NCBI RefSeq assembly: GCF_010731895.1 | Contig: NZ_AP022596.1 | Location: forward strand, 3,534,001 to 3,598,000 | Direction of reading: 5' to 3' | Source of the DNA: Mycolicibacterium helvum | GTDB lineage: Bacteria > Actinomycetota > Actinomycetes > Mycobacteriales > Mycobacteriaceae | Length of the DNA stretch: 64,000 nucleotides | Part shown: positions 45,305-56,230 of the stretch, piece by piece | How the letters are laid out: each line of letters begins with the position of its first letter | How positions within the stretch are numbered: position 1 is the first letter of the stretch | Notes under the pieces: model-generated | Seen by the model: only the letters and a program-made list of their open reading frames with translations | What the model was told of the DNA's origin: nothing | The model's database searches: none | Position numbers and translations under genes: made by a program

Positions 45305-46654
45305 GTGCCGAGTCAAGGTTATCTGCAGTCGGATTGGCGCCGGGAGGCGTTCCGTACCAACCTCTGGGTCGTACCCGCGACCGAGGCTGTTGCGGTTTTG
45401 GTCCTGTTCGTCGGCACGTACGCAGTCGACCGTGCCGCCTATCGCGGCGACGTGCACCTGCCGTCCTGGGTACTGAGTGGGACGGCGGACTCGGCCAGGC
45501 AGGTTCTTACTGCGGTTGCTGCAGCGGTCATCACCGTCGTCGGCATCGTGTTCTCGATCACGATCGTGGCCCTGACGCTGGCATCGACGCAGTTTGGGCC
45601 TCGGATGTTGCGCAACTTCATCCGCGATCGCGGAACGCAAGTCACGCTCGGCACGTTCGTGGCGACATTCTTCTACACGATCCTCACGCTGGTTTCCGTC
45701 GGAAGCGGGTCGACCGGCGAGTTCGTTCCGCACCTGTCGGTCACGGTCGCGCTGGTCCTGACGCTGGCCGATCTCGCCGTGCTCATCTACTTCCTCAATC
45801 ACATCGCGTCGATGATCCAACTGCCACAGGTGATTGCGGGGATCGCTCGTGACCTGGCTCGTGAGATCGACGTTGCGGGCGGCAACGACACGTCGTTCGG
45901 CGTCGGCGCGGCGCGAGGCCCGTCGAGGGCGGAATTGCTCGCCAGAATCGCCGCGTCGGGAGCAGTGATACGGACCCCGACTAGTGGATACCTACAGGTC
46001 ATCAGGCATGACACGTTGCTGAAGATCGCGTCATCTGCTGACGCGGTCGTCCATTTGCCCTACCGCCCTGGACATTTCCTGGTGCGTGGTCAGATTCTGG
46101 CGAGTGTCTGGCCCGCCGACGCGGCCGAGTACGTTGAAAAAAATCTTCAGCGCGGGCATGTCACGGGGCCGTATCGCACTCTTACCCAAGATATTTCGTT
46201 TGGCTTCGACCAACTCGTCGAGATCGCTCTGCGGGCACTCTCGCCCGCGGTCAACGACACGTTCACCGCGATGACATGCATCGACTGGCTCGGCGACTGT
46301 CTGTGCCGCATCTCGAGAACCTGGCATCCGGAACCGGTTCGCCGCGACGACAGCGGGCTTATCCGTGTCATCGCCAACCAAGCCCACTTCGACCGACTCG
46401 TCGAGCGAGCATTCGAGAAGATCCGCCAGGCCGCTGACGGGATGCCAGCAGTGATGATCCGGCAGCTCGACGCGGTGACAAAGGTCGTCGAGCAAACCCC
46501 GGATCCCGAACGTCGGCAGATTCTGCGCGACCAGGCCGACATGATCCAACGCGCGAATTTACGAACCGTTCACGAATTCGCCGATCGGGCCGATGTCACC
46601 GCTCGATACGACGCCGTGGTGGCAATGCTGGACGGGGATCCGCAACCAAAATGA
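45305..46654 (+). CDS. DUF2254 family membrane protein
   Basis: A 449-residue protein. The N-terminal 165 residues hold four transmembrane helices, including VLTAVAAAVITVVGIVFSI and VATFFYTILTLVSVG. The cytoplasmic remainder has SGYLQVIRHDTLL, FDQLVEIALRALSPAVNDT and FTAMTCIDWLGD, all diagnostic of DUF2254. The SPAVNDP/T motif is the most conserved part. Function is unknown, though a channel-like or stress-linked role is suspected. The GTG start at 45305 is the only good one. Free-standing between the island and rmlB. Confidence 0.85.
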   Translation: MPSQGYLQSDWRREAFRTNLWVVPATEAVAVLVLFVGTYAVDRAAYRGDVHLPSWVLSGTADSARQVLTAVAAAVITVVGIVFSITIVALTLASTQFGPRMLRNFIRDRGTQVTLGTFVATFFYTILTLVSVGSGSTGEFVPHLSVTVALVLTLADLAVLIYFLNHIASMIQLPQVIAGIARDLAREIDVAGGNDTSFGVGAARGPSRAELLARIAASGAVIRTPTSGYLQVIRHDTLLKIASSADAVVHLPYRPGHFLVRGQILASVWPADAAEYVEKNLQRGHVTGPYRTLTQDISFGFDQLVEIALRALSPAVNDTFTAMTCIDWLGDCLCRISRTWHPEPVRRDDSGLIRVIANQAHFDRLVERAFEKIRQAADGMPAVMIRQLDAVTKVVEQTPDPERRQILRDQADMIQRANLRTVHEFADRADVTARYDAVVAMLDGDPQPK

Positions 46655-46683
46655 ATGCGACCGTCAGCCCACAAAAACCCTTG

Positions 46684-47688
<1,005 letters not shown>

Positions 47689-47708
47689 CTAACGGGCACC
47701 CCGCGTGA

Positions 47709-48566
47709 TCACCCGGCCGCGGTCAACCCCAATGGCCCAGCGAGCTCGGTGAGTGTGGGCAGCAGCTTGTCCGGGCCGCCCAGCACCTGGATGGCGACGT
47801 GGTCGGCACCGGCATCGAGGTGTTCGTTCAGCCGCGCAGCGACCGCGTCGGGGGTGCCGTAGGCGATCACCGCGTCGATCAGCTTGTCGCTACCCGGCTG
47901 CTCGACGTCGGCGTCGCTGAAGCCCAGCCGCTTCCAGTTGTTGACGTAATTGCTCAACCCCAGATAGAAGCCGACGCTGTCGCGGCCGAGCGTGCGGGCT
48001 TCATCAGCGTCGGTGGTCAGCACCACCTTGTGTTCGGGGGCCAGGAACACCGATGCGCCCACCAGGTCGCGGGCTTTGGCGGTGTGCTCGGGGGTAGTCA
48101 GGTACGGATGTGCGCCGGCGCTGCGATGAGCGGCGAGCTGCAGCACCTTGGGGCCCAGGGCGGCGATCACCCGGCGGCTGGTCGGCACACACCGATCATC
48201 GAGCTTGTCGAGATAGCTCACCAGTGCGTCGTAAGGCTTTTGATACTCCTGGGTGTGCTCGGGGTGGCCGACGCCAACGCCGAGCAAAAACCTTCCGGGA
48301 TAAGCCTTTTCGATGCGTTCATAGGACGCCGCGACCTCCTCGGGTGGCGCGTTCCAGATATTGATGATTCCGGTGGCGACCGTCAGGTTCTCGGTGCGTT
48401 CGAGGATCGGCTCGACGAACGCGAGTTCGGCGGCCGGCGATGCGCCCACCCACACCGCGCCGTAGCCCAGGCGTTCGATTTCTTTCGCCTGCTCCGGCGA
48501 CACCGGGCCGCCGGTCCACACTCCGTAACGACCTAGGTCGGGTTTGAGCAGCGACGGATTGGTCAC
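47709..48566 (-). CDS. F420-type LLM-class oxidoreductase, copy 1
   Basis: A 285-residue luciferase-like TIM barrel of the TIGR03620 type, thought to use F420. It begins KPDLGRYGVWTGGPVSPEQA, with WVGASPAAEL, ATGIINIWNAP, RFLLGVGVGHPEH, AHPYLTTPEHTA and DHVAIQVLGG. It is about 60-70 percent like its neighbour by eye and matches Rv3463. The physiological substrate is unknown. Confidence 0.88.
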   Translation of the reverse strand: MTNPSLLKPDLGRYGVWTGGPVSPEQAKEIERLGYGAVWVGASPAAELAFVEPILERTENLTVATGIINIWNAPPEEVAASYERIEKAYPGRFLLGVGVGHPEHTQEYQKPYDALVSYLDKLDDRCVPTSRRVIAALGPKVLQLAAHRSAGAHPYLTTPEHTAKARDLVGASVFLAPEHKVVLTTDADEARTLGRDSVGFYLGLSNYVNNWKRLGFSDADVEQPGSDKLIDAVIAYGTPDAVAARLNEHLDAGADHVAIQVLGGPDKLLPTLTELAGPLGLTAAG

Positions 48567-48596
48567 GGGTCCCTCTCGTTATGGTTGTTCGAGTCC

Positions 48597-49439
48597 CTAC
48601 GGTTGTTTGAGGCCGAGGGGTCCGGCTAGCGCGGCCAGCGCATCCACCAGCCTGTCAGAAGACGTCAATACCTGGACGGGGACGTGGTCGGCCCCAGCGT
48701 CGAGGTGTTCGGTGAGCCGGGCGGCGATGGCCTCGGGCGTGCCGTAGGCCACGACGGCGTCGACCAACCGGTCACTGCCGGGCTTGGCCACGTCTTCGTC
48801 GGTGAAGCCCAACCGTTTCCAGCTGTTGAGGTAGTTCTGCAGGTTGAGGTAGATGTCCAGCGCACCCCTGCCAACCTTCCGCGCCTTATCGGCGTCGGTG
48901 GTGAGGACCGCCTTGTGCTCGGGTGCCAGGAACGCCTCGGGTCCCAGCAGTCGGCGCGCTTCGGCGGTGTGCTCGGGTGTGGTCAGGTACGGGTGCGCGC
49001 CTGCGCTGCGCGCCGCGGATAACTTGAGCACTTGCGGTCCGAGTGCGGCGATCACCCGGCGGTTCTTGGGCACTCCGTACTCGTCGAGCTTGTCGAGGTA
49101 GCCCCGCAGCGCGTCGATCGGCTTCTGGTATTCCTGGGTGGCTTCGGGATGGCCGACGCCGATGCCGAGTAGGAACCGGCCGGGGTAGGCCGCCTCGATG
49201 CGGTGGAATGACTCGGCTACCGGGCCGGGTGCTGCGGTCCAGATGTTGACGATGCCGGTGGCCACCTTCAGTGTGGTGGTGTTCGCCAGAATCGGCTCCA
49301 CCCAATCCAATTCGGCCGGTGGCGAACCGCCTACCCAGACCGCGCCGTAGCCGAGCGCCTCGATTTCTTTGGCTTGCTGCGGAGTGACTCCGCGTCCGAA
49401 CGAGCCGAAGCGGCCCAGGTCTGGTTTGGCGTCCGTCAT
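48597..49439 (-). CDS. F420-type LLM-class oxidoreductase, copy 2
   Basis: A 280-residue paralogue of copy 1, 30 bases upstream on the same strand. Diagnostic blocks are KPDLGRFGSFGRGVTPQQA, ATGIVNIWTAAPGP, LLGIGVGHPEATQ, AHPYLTTPEHTAE and DHVPVQVLTSSDR. It is nearer to Rv3463 in some blocks (PVQVLT) than copy 1. The pair and the broken third copy upstream show repeated tandem duplication. Confidence 0.88.
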   Translation of the reverse strand: MTDAKPDLGRFGSFGRGVTPQQAKEIEALGYGAVWVGGSPPAELDWVEPILANTTTLKVATGIVNIWTAAPGPVAESFHRIEAAYPGRFLLGIGVGHPEATQEYQKPIDALRGYLDKLDEYGVPKNRRVIAALGPQVLKLSAARSAGAHPYLTTPEHTAEARRLLGPEAFLAPEHKAVLTTDADKARKVGRGALDIYLNLQNYLNSWKRLGFTDEDVAKPGSDRLVDAVVAYGTPEAIAARLTEHLDAGADHVPVQVLTSSDRLVDALAALAGPLGLKQP

Positions 49440-49457
49440 CGGTCTTCCTTTTTCGGG

Positions 49458-49591
49458 TCAACCCAGCCCGAGTGGGCTGGCGAGTTCGGCGCAGGCTTCG
49501 AGGTGTGCGTTGAGCCGGGCCGCATGGTCTCAGGGGTGCCGTACACGATCAGCGAGTCCACGAACCTGCCGAGATCGGGTGTGGCGCTCAT
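49458..49591 (-). pseudogene. Third, wrecked copy of the F420-type oxidoreductase
   Basis: The minus strand opens with ATG 49591 as MSATPDLGRF, the start of the family, and jumps directly to VDSLIVYGTPETM from its C-terminal quarter. A frameshift follows, and AARLNAHLEACAELASPLGLG plus a stop is read in another frame. More than 200 internal codons are deleted, and a second smaller deletion removes the PVQVL strand. It lies just upstream of the intact copy 2. Confidence 0.75.
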
Positions 49592-49620
49592 GGCGGCTAC
49601 AACCCGGCGCCGGCGGTCAG

Positions 49621-51105
49621 CTATTCCGCGACGGCAGAAAGTTCACCCGGAGATGGCGCAACCGGTCCAGGCGCTGTCAGCGGCAACAGAATGGTGAAAC
49701 GGGTGTTGCCGGGTTCGGATTCGACCCGGATATCGCCCTGGTGCTTCTCGACGATGATGCGGCGCGCGAGATCCAGGCCGAGGCCGTCGCCCTCGCCGAA
49801 CGGCTTCGTGGTGAAAAACGCGGTGAAGATCCGGTCGATGATCTCGTCGGGGATGCCGGGGCCGTCGTCACCAATCTCGACCCGGATCATGTCCTCACCC
49901 TGGCGTGCGGTCCGGATTGTCAGCGTGCCGCGACCCTTCATCGCCTGGATGGCGTTGTTGATGATGACATCCCACACCTCGTTCAAACCGCCTGGGTAGC
50001 AGCCAATTTCGGGGAGTGCCTTGTCCCAGTCCTTGACCAGCTTGATGGGTTTGTCCGGGCCTACCTTGTCGCCGAAGAGCGTCTTGAGCGTGCTGTGCAG
50101 CAACTCGTGGACATTGGCGACCTGGTATTCGGCCCGGTCCATCTGGGAGTACTTCTTGGCCCCGGCGAGCAGACCGGAGATACGTTCGCTGGCGTCGGCG
50201 ATCTCGTTCATCCGCAACTCGGTGTCGATGGTGTACTTCAGCCAGCCGATGGCGCTCTGCAATGTCGCCGAGCAGTCGACCGAATCGATGGAGGCCTCAA
50301 CGCGTTCCAGCCAATCGACATCCAGGCCGGCCTCCACGAATGTCGGCGCGTAATCCCACGCACCGGCGATGCCGTGGTTTTCCAGCCAATCGCCGACCTG
50401 GTCCTCGCGATCGGAGGTCTCCAGCGCGGTCAGTTCCTGTGCCTTGGATTTGGCGACCATTTCGGCGACTTCGTCCTGAATGCGCACCAGCATGCGCAGC
50501 GCCTCAGGGGTGAACTTGCCGTCGGCCAGCATCGACAGCTTGTAGCGCATCTTGCCGACCCCCTCGCGCAGATCGGCGACTGCTCTGGCGGTGGCAGCGG
50601 CGGGGTTGTTGAGCTGGTAGGTCAGCCCCGCGGTGATCGTGCCGAGCGCCAGCAGCTTTTGGCGCTGTCCGATGATCTGGCTCTGTCGCCGGCCGCCGAC
50701 CATGTGGCCCTCGAGCAGGTGCACGGCCATGGGGAATTCGGTTTGCATGAATTTCGCGAACGCGCTGGCATCGAGCACGAAGAACCGCGACGGCCGCGTG
50801 ACGCGCACCGACGCCTGGTAGAGCTGTTCCTCGTCGGGGATGTAGGCCGACCAGGCTCCGCAATACACGCCCCGCTGCGAGGTGCGATTGGTCTCGACGT
50901 CGACCCCGCCGGAGCGTTTGGACATCACCAACTCACCGTCGAGCAGAACGTAGAAGCAGGTGGCCGGCTCGCCCTCCACGACGACGGGGCCGGTCTCGAA
51001 GACGCGGATATGCCCGTTCGCGCACAGCGTCTGCAACTGTTCGTCGGTCAGCGCCTCGAACAGGAACAGGGTCCGCAGTTCGTCGGGTAGGCATTTCTCG
51101 CCCAT
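49621..51105 (-). CDS. cNMP-domain sensor histidine kinase with Tyr at the H-box
   Basis: A 494-residue protein with an N-terminal cyclic-nucleotide-binding-like domain (residues about 10-130, VFETGPVVVEGEPATCFYVL), then a kinase part. The H-box reads ITAGLTYQLNNPAA, where the phospho-acceptor His expected before the QLNNP is Tyr 163 (TAC, 50617-50619). The ATPase core is intact: NEVWDVIINNAIQAM (N box), GDDGPGIPDEII (G1) and GDGLGLDLARRI (G2). It cannot autophosphorylate as usual and may act as an ATP-binding switch, as a phosphatase, or as a heterodimer partner. ATG 51105 has AAGGAG; the gene lies 17 bases after the receiver-reductase gene. Confidence 0.88.
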   Translation of the reverse strand: MGEKCLPDELRTLFLFEALTDEQLQTLCANGHIRVFETGPVVVEGEPATCFYVLLDGELVMSKRSGGVDVETNRTSQRGVYCGAWSAYIPDEEQLYQASVRVTRPSRFFVLDASAFAKFMQTEFPMAVHLLEGHMVGGRRQSQIIGQRQKLLALGTITAGLTYQLNNPAAATARAVADLREGVGKMRYKLSMLADGKFTPEALRMLVRIQDEVAEMVAKSKAQELTALETSDREDQVGDWLENHGIAGAWDYAPTFVEAGLDVDWLERVEASIDSVDCSATLQSAIGWLKYTIDTELRMNEIADASERISGLLAGAKKYSQMDRAEYQVANVHELLHSTLKTLFGDKVGPDKPIKLVKDWDKALPEIGCYPGGLNEVWDVIINNAIQAMKGRGTLTIRTARQGEDMIRVEIGDDGPGIPDEIIDRIFTAFFTTKPFGEGDGLGLDLARRIIVEKHQGDIRVESEPGNTRFTILLPLTAPGPVAPSPGELSAVAE

Positions 51106-51122
51106 CGTCTTCTCCTTGCTGG

Positions 51123-52823
51123 TTACGCCTCGGCCAGGTAGCGGTGCACCAACATCACCGCCATCGACCCTTCGCCGACAGCGGCCGCCACCCTTTTGGC
51201 GGACTCGGCGCGCACGTCTCCTGCAACAAACACACCCGGCACACTTGTTTCCAGGTGGTGCGGCGGCCGGTCCAGACCCCATCCGGCCACGTTGAACAGG
51301 TCGGGTCCGGCCAGGACGAAACCGTGGTCGTCGACGGCGACGACCTCTTTGAGCCAGTCGGTGCGGGGCTCGGCGCCGATGAAGCAGCACATCCGGGTGG
51401 ATTCGACGGTTTCTCGCTGCCCGGTCTGCCGGTCCTCCAGCACCAGGCCGGTCAGGTGATCATCGTCGCCGAGGGTGTCCACCACCTCGGTGCAGGTCCG
51501 GACGGAGATGTTGGGATTCTTCTCGATCTGCTGGATCAGGTAGTGCGACATCGACGCTTCCAGCGAGGGGCCGCGCACCAGCATGGTGACCGAGTTGGCT
51601 TCGCGGGACATGTACATCGCGGCTTGCCCGGCCGAGTTGGCCCCGCCGACGATGTAGACGTCCTCGCCTTTGCACTCTGAGGCATCCGACACCGAGGCGC
51701 CGTAGTAGACGCCCCGTCCGACGTAGTTGCAGGCGGGGTCGTCGGGGTTGTCCCAGCATCCGGTGACCTGCAGCTGGCGGTAGGAGACACCGGTGGCCAG
51801 GATGACCGCCCGCGCGGCGATGCTGCCGCCGTCCTCGAAGGTGATGGTGCGAGCGGTTCCTGCCTCGCCGGCCTCCAGCCGGACTGCCTTGCGGGTGGTG
51901 ATGACCTCGGCGCCGAACCGCTCTGCCTGCCGGCGCGCCGACGTCGTCAGCTCGGCCCCGGAGACGCCGGTGGGGAAGCCGAGGTAGTTCTCGATCCGCG
52001 AGCTGCGCCCGGCCTGGCCGCCGGTCGTCGTCTCCTCGATCAGGACCGTCTTGAGCCCTTCGGACGCGCCGTACACCCCGGCGGCCAATCCGGCCGGCCC
52101 GCCGCCGATCACCGCGAGGTCGTACATCTCGAGCAATGGGTTGGTCGATAACCCCAGCATTTCGGCGAGCGCGGCGTTGGTCGGGTCGACCAGGATCTCG
52201 CCCTTCTCGGTGATGACGACCGGCAGCTCCAACCCGTCCAGGCTGGCGGCGTCGAGCAGTTGCTTGCCCTTGGGCTCGTCGGCGTTGAACGCCCGGAACG
52301 TGTGCTGGTTGCGGGCCAGGAACTGGCGGACCTCCCAGGACCGTTCGCTCCACCGGTGTCCGATCACCTTGGTGTGCGGGATGGCCCGGTCGCCGGTGGC
52401 GTGCCAGGCCTCCAGCAGGGCGTCGATCACCGGGTAGAGCTTTTCCTCCGGCGGATCCCACGGTTTGAGCAGGTAGTGGTCCAGATCGACGACGTTGATG
52501 GCGTCGATCGCGGCGTGGGTGTCGGCATAGGCCGTCAGCAGGACGCGCCGCGCCATCGGGTAGACGTCCATCGCTTCTTCGAGGAACTGGATGCCGCTCA
52601 TCTGAGGCATCCGGTAGTCGGCGACGAACACTGCGACGGTCTCGCCGCGCAGCTTGAGTTCGTTGATCGTTTCCAGCGCGTCCGGCCCGGATTCTGCCCG
52701 GACGATCCGGTATCGCTCGCCGTAGTGGCGGCGAAGGTCGCGAGCAACAGCGCGCGACACGGCCGGGTCGTCGTCAACGGTGAGAATGACGGGTTTGCGG
52801 GGCTGGGGAGCGGGTCCAGTCAT
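51123..52823 (-). CDS. Response-regulator receiver fused to a thioredoxin-reductase-like flavoprotein
   Basis: A 566-residue fusion. Residues 10-135 are a receiver (ILTVDDDPAVSRAV; phospho-acceptor Asp 69 in VADYRMPQMSG; LLKPWDPPEE). A linker with a glutaredoxin-like region (WEVRQFLARNQHTFRAFNAD, 20 residues) leads to a class II FAD/NAD reductase core: LAVIGGGPAGLAAGVYGA, GGQAGRSSRIENYLGFP and IVGGANSAGQAA. The CxxC disulfide of true thioredoxin reductase is missing; the position reads GVYYGASVSDAS. Phosphorylation could control a reductase. It is the first gene of the pair with the Tyr-box kinase. Confidence 0.9.
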   Translation of the reverse strand: MTGPAPQPRKPVILTVDDDPAVSRAVARDLRRHYGERYRIVRAESGPDALETINELKLRGETVAVFVADYRMPQMSGIQFLEEAMDVYPMARRVLLTAYADTHAAIDAINVVDLDHYLLKPWDPPEEKLYPVIDALLEAWHATGDRAIPHTKVIGHRWSERSWEVRQFLARNQHTFRAFNADEPKGKQLLDAASLDGLELPVVITEKGEILVDPTNAALAEMLGLSTNPLLEMYDLAVIGGGPAGLAAGVYGASEGLKTVLIEETTTGGQAGRSSRIENYLGFPTGVSGAELTTSARRQAERFGAEVITTRKAVRLEAGEAGTARTITFEDGGSIAARAVILATGVSYRQLQVTGCWDNPDDPACNYVGRGVYYGASVSDASECKGEDVYIVGGANSAGQAAMYMSREANSVTMLVRGPSLEASMSHYLIQQIEKNPNISVRTCTEVVDTLGDDDHLTGLVLEDRQTGQRETVESTRMCCFIGAEPRTDWLKEVVAVDDHGFVLAGPDLFNVAGWGLDRPPHHLETSVPGVFVAGDVRAESAKRVAAAVGEGSMAVMLVHRYLAEA

Positions 52824-52921
52824 CACTGTCCAGTATGCGCCGTATGTCCAGTGCTTATTAGGTGACGCTTGCCCGGTTCGCCTCGGTACTAAGGTGAGGT
52901 CAGCACGGCTGCGCGACGGTT

Positions 52922-52950
52922 TTGGAGTAGCGCGCCGAAGCGGGTATCGT
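52922..52950 (+). promoter_or_regulatory. Candidate SigA promoter for infA
   Basis: TTGGAG (52922-52927) and TATCGT (52945-52950) are separated by an ideal 17 bases, about 170 bases upstream of infA. The 295-base divergent region between infA and the receiver-reductase gene holds no gene that I can support. Confidence 0.5.
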
Positions 52951-53118
52951 TGATCGGCGGTGCGGTATCCGTGCCGACTCTTGCGTGCCCTGTCCTGGAA
53001 CTTCTGGAATTTCCTGCTTCCGGCTCACGTTTTGCAGTCGGGGCGAAGGCTGCCCGACTGTGAGCTCCTGTCATGCGACCGGTGCGAACAGAACCAACAA
53101 TGCAGGATCTGAGAGGTT

Positions 53119-53340
53119 ATGGCCAAGAAAGACGGTGCCATCGAGGTCGAGGGCCGCGTGGTCGAGCCCCTGCCCAATGCGATGTTTCGCATTGAGCTGG
53201 AGAACGGACACAAGGTGCTCGCTCACATCAGCGGCAAGATGCGGCAGCACTACATCCGCATCCTTCCCGAGGACCGGGTGGTAGTGGAGTTGTCTCCCTA
53301 TGACCTGACTCGGGGTCGCATTGTGTACCGGTACAAGTAA
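53119..53340 (+). CDS. infA: Translation initiation factor IF-1
   Basis: A 73-residue OB-fold protein that helps IF-2 and IF-3 select the start codon. The sequence begins [20 protein letters not shown] and contains [15 protein letters not shown] and [17 protein letters not shown]. The ribosome-binding site is GAGAGG. It heads the rpmJ-rpsM-rpsK-rpsD-rpoA-rplQ-truA cluster. Confidence 0.99.
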   Translation: MAKKDGAIEVEGRVVEPLPNAMFRIELENGHKVLAHISGKMRQHYIRILPEDRVVVELSPYDLTRGRIVYRYK

Positions 53341-53395
53341 GCCCGACCGCGACAGCACAACTGACAACGACGAGAACTAGAAGGATCGAACAGCC

Positions 53396-53509
53396 GTGAA
53401 GGTGAACCCGAGCGTCAAGCCGATCTGCGACAAGTGCAGGGTGATCCGCCGGCATGGGCGGGTCATGGTGATCTGCTCTGATCCGCGCCACAAGCAGCGG
53501 CAGGGCTAA
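53396..53509 (+). CDS. rpmJ: 50S ribosomal protein bL36
   Basis: A 37-residue protein from GTG 53396, beginning [19 protein letters not shown]. It has the zinc-binding pattern CxxC at residues 11-14, Cys 27 and His 32, so it is the zinc-containing (C+) form. It lies 55 bases after infA with a good purine-rich leader (AGAAGG). Too short for most gene finders. Confidence 0.97.
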
Positions 53510-53596
53510 TAACCCCACCGCTTGCATCGGCGAGCATCACAACACAACTAAATGATGACCTCCCAGTACCACTGAATAGATTCGCTGTTCAGCCAC

Positions 53597-53616
53597 GCCC
53601 GGAACGGAGGCCGGGC
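53597..53616 (+). promoter_or_regulatory. Hairpin in the rpsM leader
   Basis: GCCCGG (53597-53602) and CCGGGC (53611-53616) form a six-base stem around an eight-base loop, in the 169-base leader upstream of rpsM. A GGAACGGA motif (53601-53608) recurs at 53640-53647. It may be a leader structure controlling the alpha operon; in other bacteria S4 represses from such a leader. No match to a known motif was made. Confidence 0.35.
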
Positions 53617-53678
53617 CCCGACACAGTCGGGAACGGACTGGGAACAGACCTCCGCATAGAAGAAGGAATCAAAGCCCT

Positions 53679-54053
53679 GTGGCACGTCTAGTGGGCGTGG
53701 ATCTCCCGCGCGATAAGCGCATGGAGATCGCGCTGACCTACATCTACGGCATCGGCCGTACCCGTTCTCAGGAAATCCTTGACGCGACCGGTATCGACCG
53801 GGACCTGCGCAGCAAGGACCTGACCGACGATCAGCTCACGCAGTTGCGTGACTACATCGAAGCCACCCTCAAGGTGGAAGGTGACCTGCGTCGTGAGGTG
53901 CAGGCCGACATTCGTCGCAAGATTGAAATCGGCTGCTACCAGGGCCTGCGGCACCGCCGCGGCCTGCCGGTGCGTGGCCAGCGGACCAAGACCAATGCGC
54001 GTACCCGCAAGGGCCCGAAGCGCACCATCGCCGGCAAGAAGAAGGCCAGGTAA
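53679..54053 (+). CDS. rpsM: 30S ribosomal protein uS13
   Basis: A 124-residue protein of the 30S head. It begins [20 protein letters not shown] and has the conserved [11 protein letters not shown] and the [18 protein letters not shown] tail. It starts at GTG 53679 after a 169-base leader and is six bases upstream of rpsK. Standard alpha operon order. Confidence 0.99.
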   Translation: MARLVGVDLPRDKRMEIALTYIYGIGRTRSQEILDATGIDRDLRSKDLTDDQLTQLRDYIEATLKVEGDLRREVQADIRRKIEIGCYQGLRHRRGLPVRGQRTKTNARTRKGPKRTIAGKKKAR

Positions 54054-54059
54054 CCCCGG

Positions 54060-54476
54060 ATGGCACAAGCAAAGAAGGGCGGCGCTGCACCCAAGAAGGG
54101 GCAGAAGACCCGTCGCCGGGAAAAGAAGAACGTCCCGCACGGTGCTGCGCACATCAAGAGCACGTTCAACAACACGATCGTCTCCATCACCGATCCGCAG
54201 GGCAATGTCATCGCCTGGGCGTCGTCGGGTCACGTCGGCTTCAAGGGCTCGCGTAAGTCGACCCCGTTCGCCGCGCAGCTGGCCGCCGAGAACGCCGCCC
54301 GCAAGGCTCAGGAGCACGGCGTCAAGAAGGTCGACGTGTTCGTCAAAGGCCCGGGTTCGGGCCGTGAGACCGCCATCCGCTCGCTTCAGGCCGCTGGCCT
54401 CGAGGTCGGCGCGATTTCCGATGTCACACCGCAGCCGCACAACGGCTGCCGTCCGCCCAAGCGGCGCCGGGTCTAG
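54060..54476 (+). CDS. rpsK: 30S ribosomal protein uS11
   Basis: A 138-residue protein lining the mRNA exit region of the 30S. It has an Ala/Lys-rich N terminus ([12 protein letters not shown]), then [39 protein letters not shown] and the C-terminal [13 protein letters not shown]. Start ATG 54060. Confidence 0.99.
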   Translation: MAQAKKGGAAPKKGQKTRRREKKNVPHGAAHIKSTFNNTIVSITDPQGNVIAWASSGHVGFKGSRKSTPFAAQLAAENAARKAQEHGVKKVDVFVKGPGSGRETAIRSLQAAGLEVGAISDVTPQPHNGCRPPKRRRV

Positions 54477-54489
54477 GGAGGACTAGAAA

Positions 54490-55095
54490 ATGGCTCGTTA
54501 TACCGGACCCGCAACCCGCAAGTCGCGCCGTCTCGGCGTCGACCTGGTCGGCGGAGATCAGTCGTTCGAGAAGCGCCCCTACCCGCCCGGCCAGCATGGC
54601 CGCGCGCGGATCAAGGAGAGCGAATACCGCCAGCAGCTGCAGGAGAAGCAGAAGGCCCGCTTCACCTACGGCGTACTGGAGAAGCAGTTCCGCAAGTACT
54701 ACGAAGAGGCGAACCGCTCGTCGGGCAAGACCGGTGAGAACCTGCTGGTGATCCTGGAGACCCGTCTGGACAACGTCGTGTACCGCGCCGGCCTGGCGCG
54801 TACCCGCCGGATGGCTCGCCAGCTCGTCAGCCACGGACACTTCACCGTCAACGGTGTCAAGGTGAACATCCCGAGCTACCGGGTGTCGCAGTACGACATC
54901 ATCGACATCAAGGACAAGTCGCTGAACACCTTCCCGTTCGAGCTGTCGCGGCAGACGGCCGGGGATCGCCCGATCCCGTCCTGGCTGCAGGTCGTCGGTG
55001 AGCGCCAGCGGATCCTCGTGCACCAGCTGCCCACTCGTGAGCAGATCCAGGTCCCGCTCGCCGAGCAGCTCATCGTCGAGTTCTACTCGAAGTAA
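54490..55095 (+). CDS. rpsD: 30S ribosomal protein uS4
   Basis: A 201-residue primary rRNA-binding protein and likely autoregulator of this operon. Marks are ARYTGPATRKSRRLG, KRPYPPGQHG, and an S4 RNA-binding domain with LDNVVYRAGLARTRRMARQL (20 residues). No N-terminal zinc cysteines are present, so it is the zinc-free (C-) form. Confidence 0.99.
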   Translation: MARYTGPATRKSRRLGVDLVGGDQSFEKRPYPPGQHGRARIKESEYRQQLQEKQKARFTYGVLEKQFRKYYEEANRSSGKTGENLLVILETRLDNVVYRAGLARTRRMARQLVSHGHFTVNGVKVNIPSYRVSQYDIIDIKDKSLNTFPFELSRQTAGDRPIPSWLQVVGERQRILVHQLPTREQIQVPLAEQLIVEFYSK

Positions 55096-55135
55096 GAAAG
55101 ACGTCCGCGGGGCAACCGTCCCGCGGATCACTTAA

Positions 55136-56230
<1,095 letters not shown>

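Noticed and set aside
39888..46654. Mobile element carrying the island
   Set aside because: No transposase, integrase, terminal repeats or target duplication could be found; the island status rests on gene content and the synteny change only.
49440..51390. 589-codon version of the sensor kinase
   Set aside because: The 95 codons before ATG 51105 overlap the receiver-reductase gene and are Arg-rich shadow; the ATG has a good ribosome-binding site.
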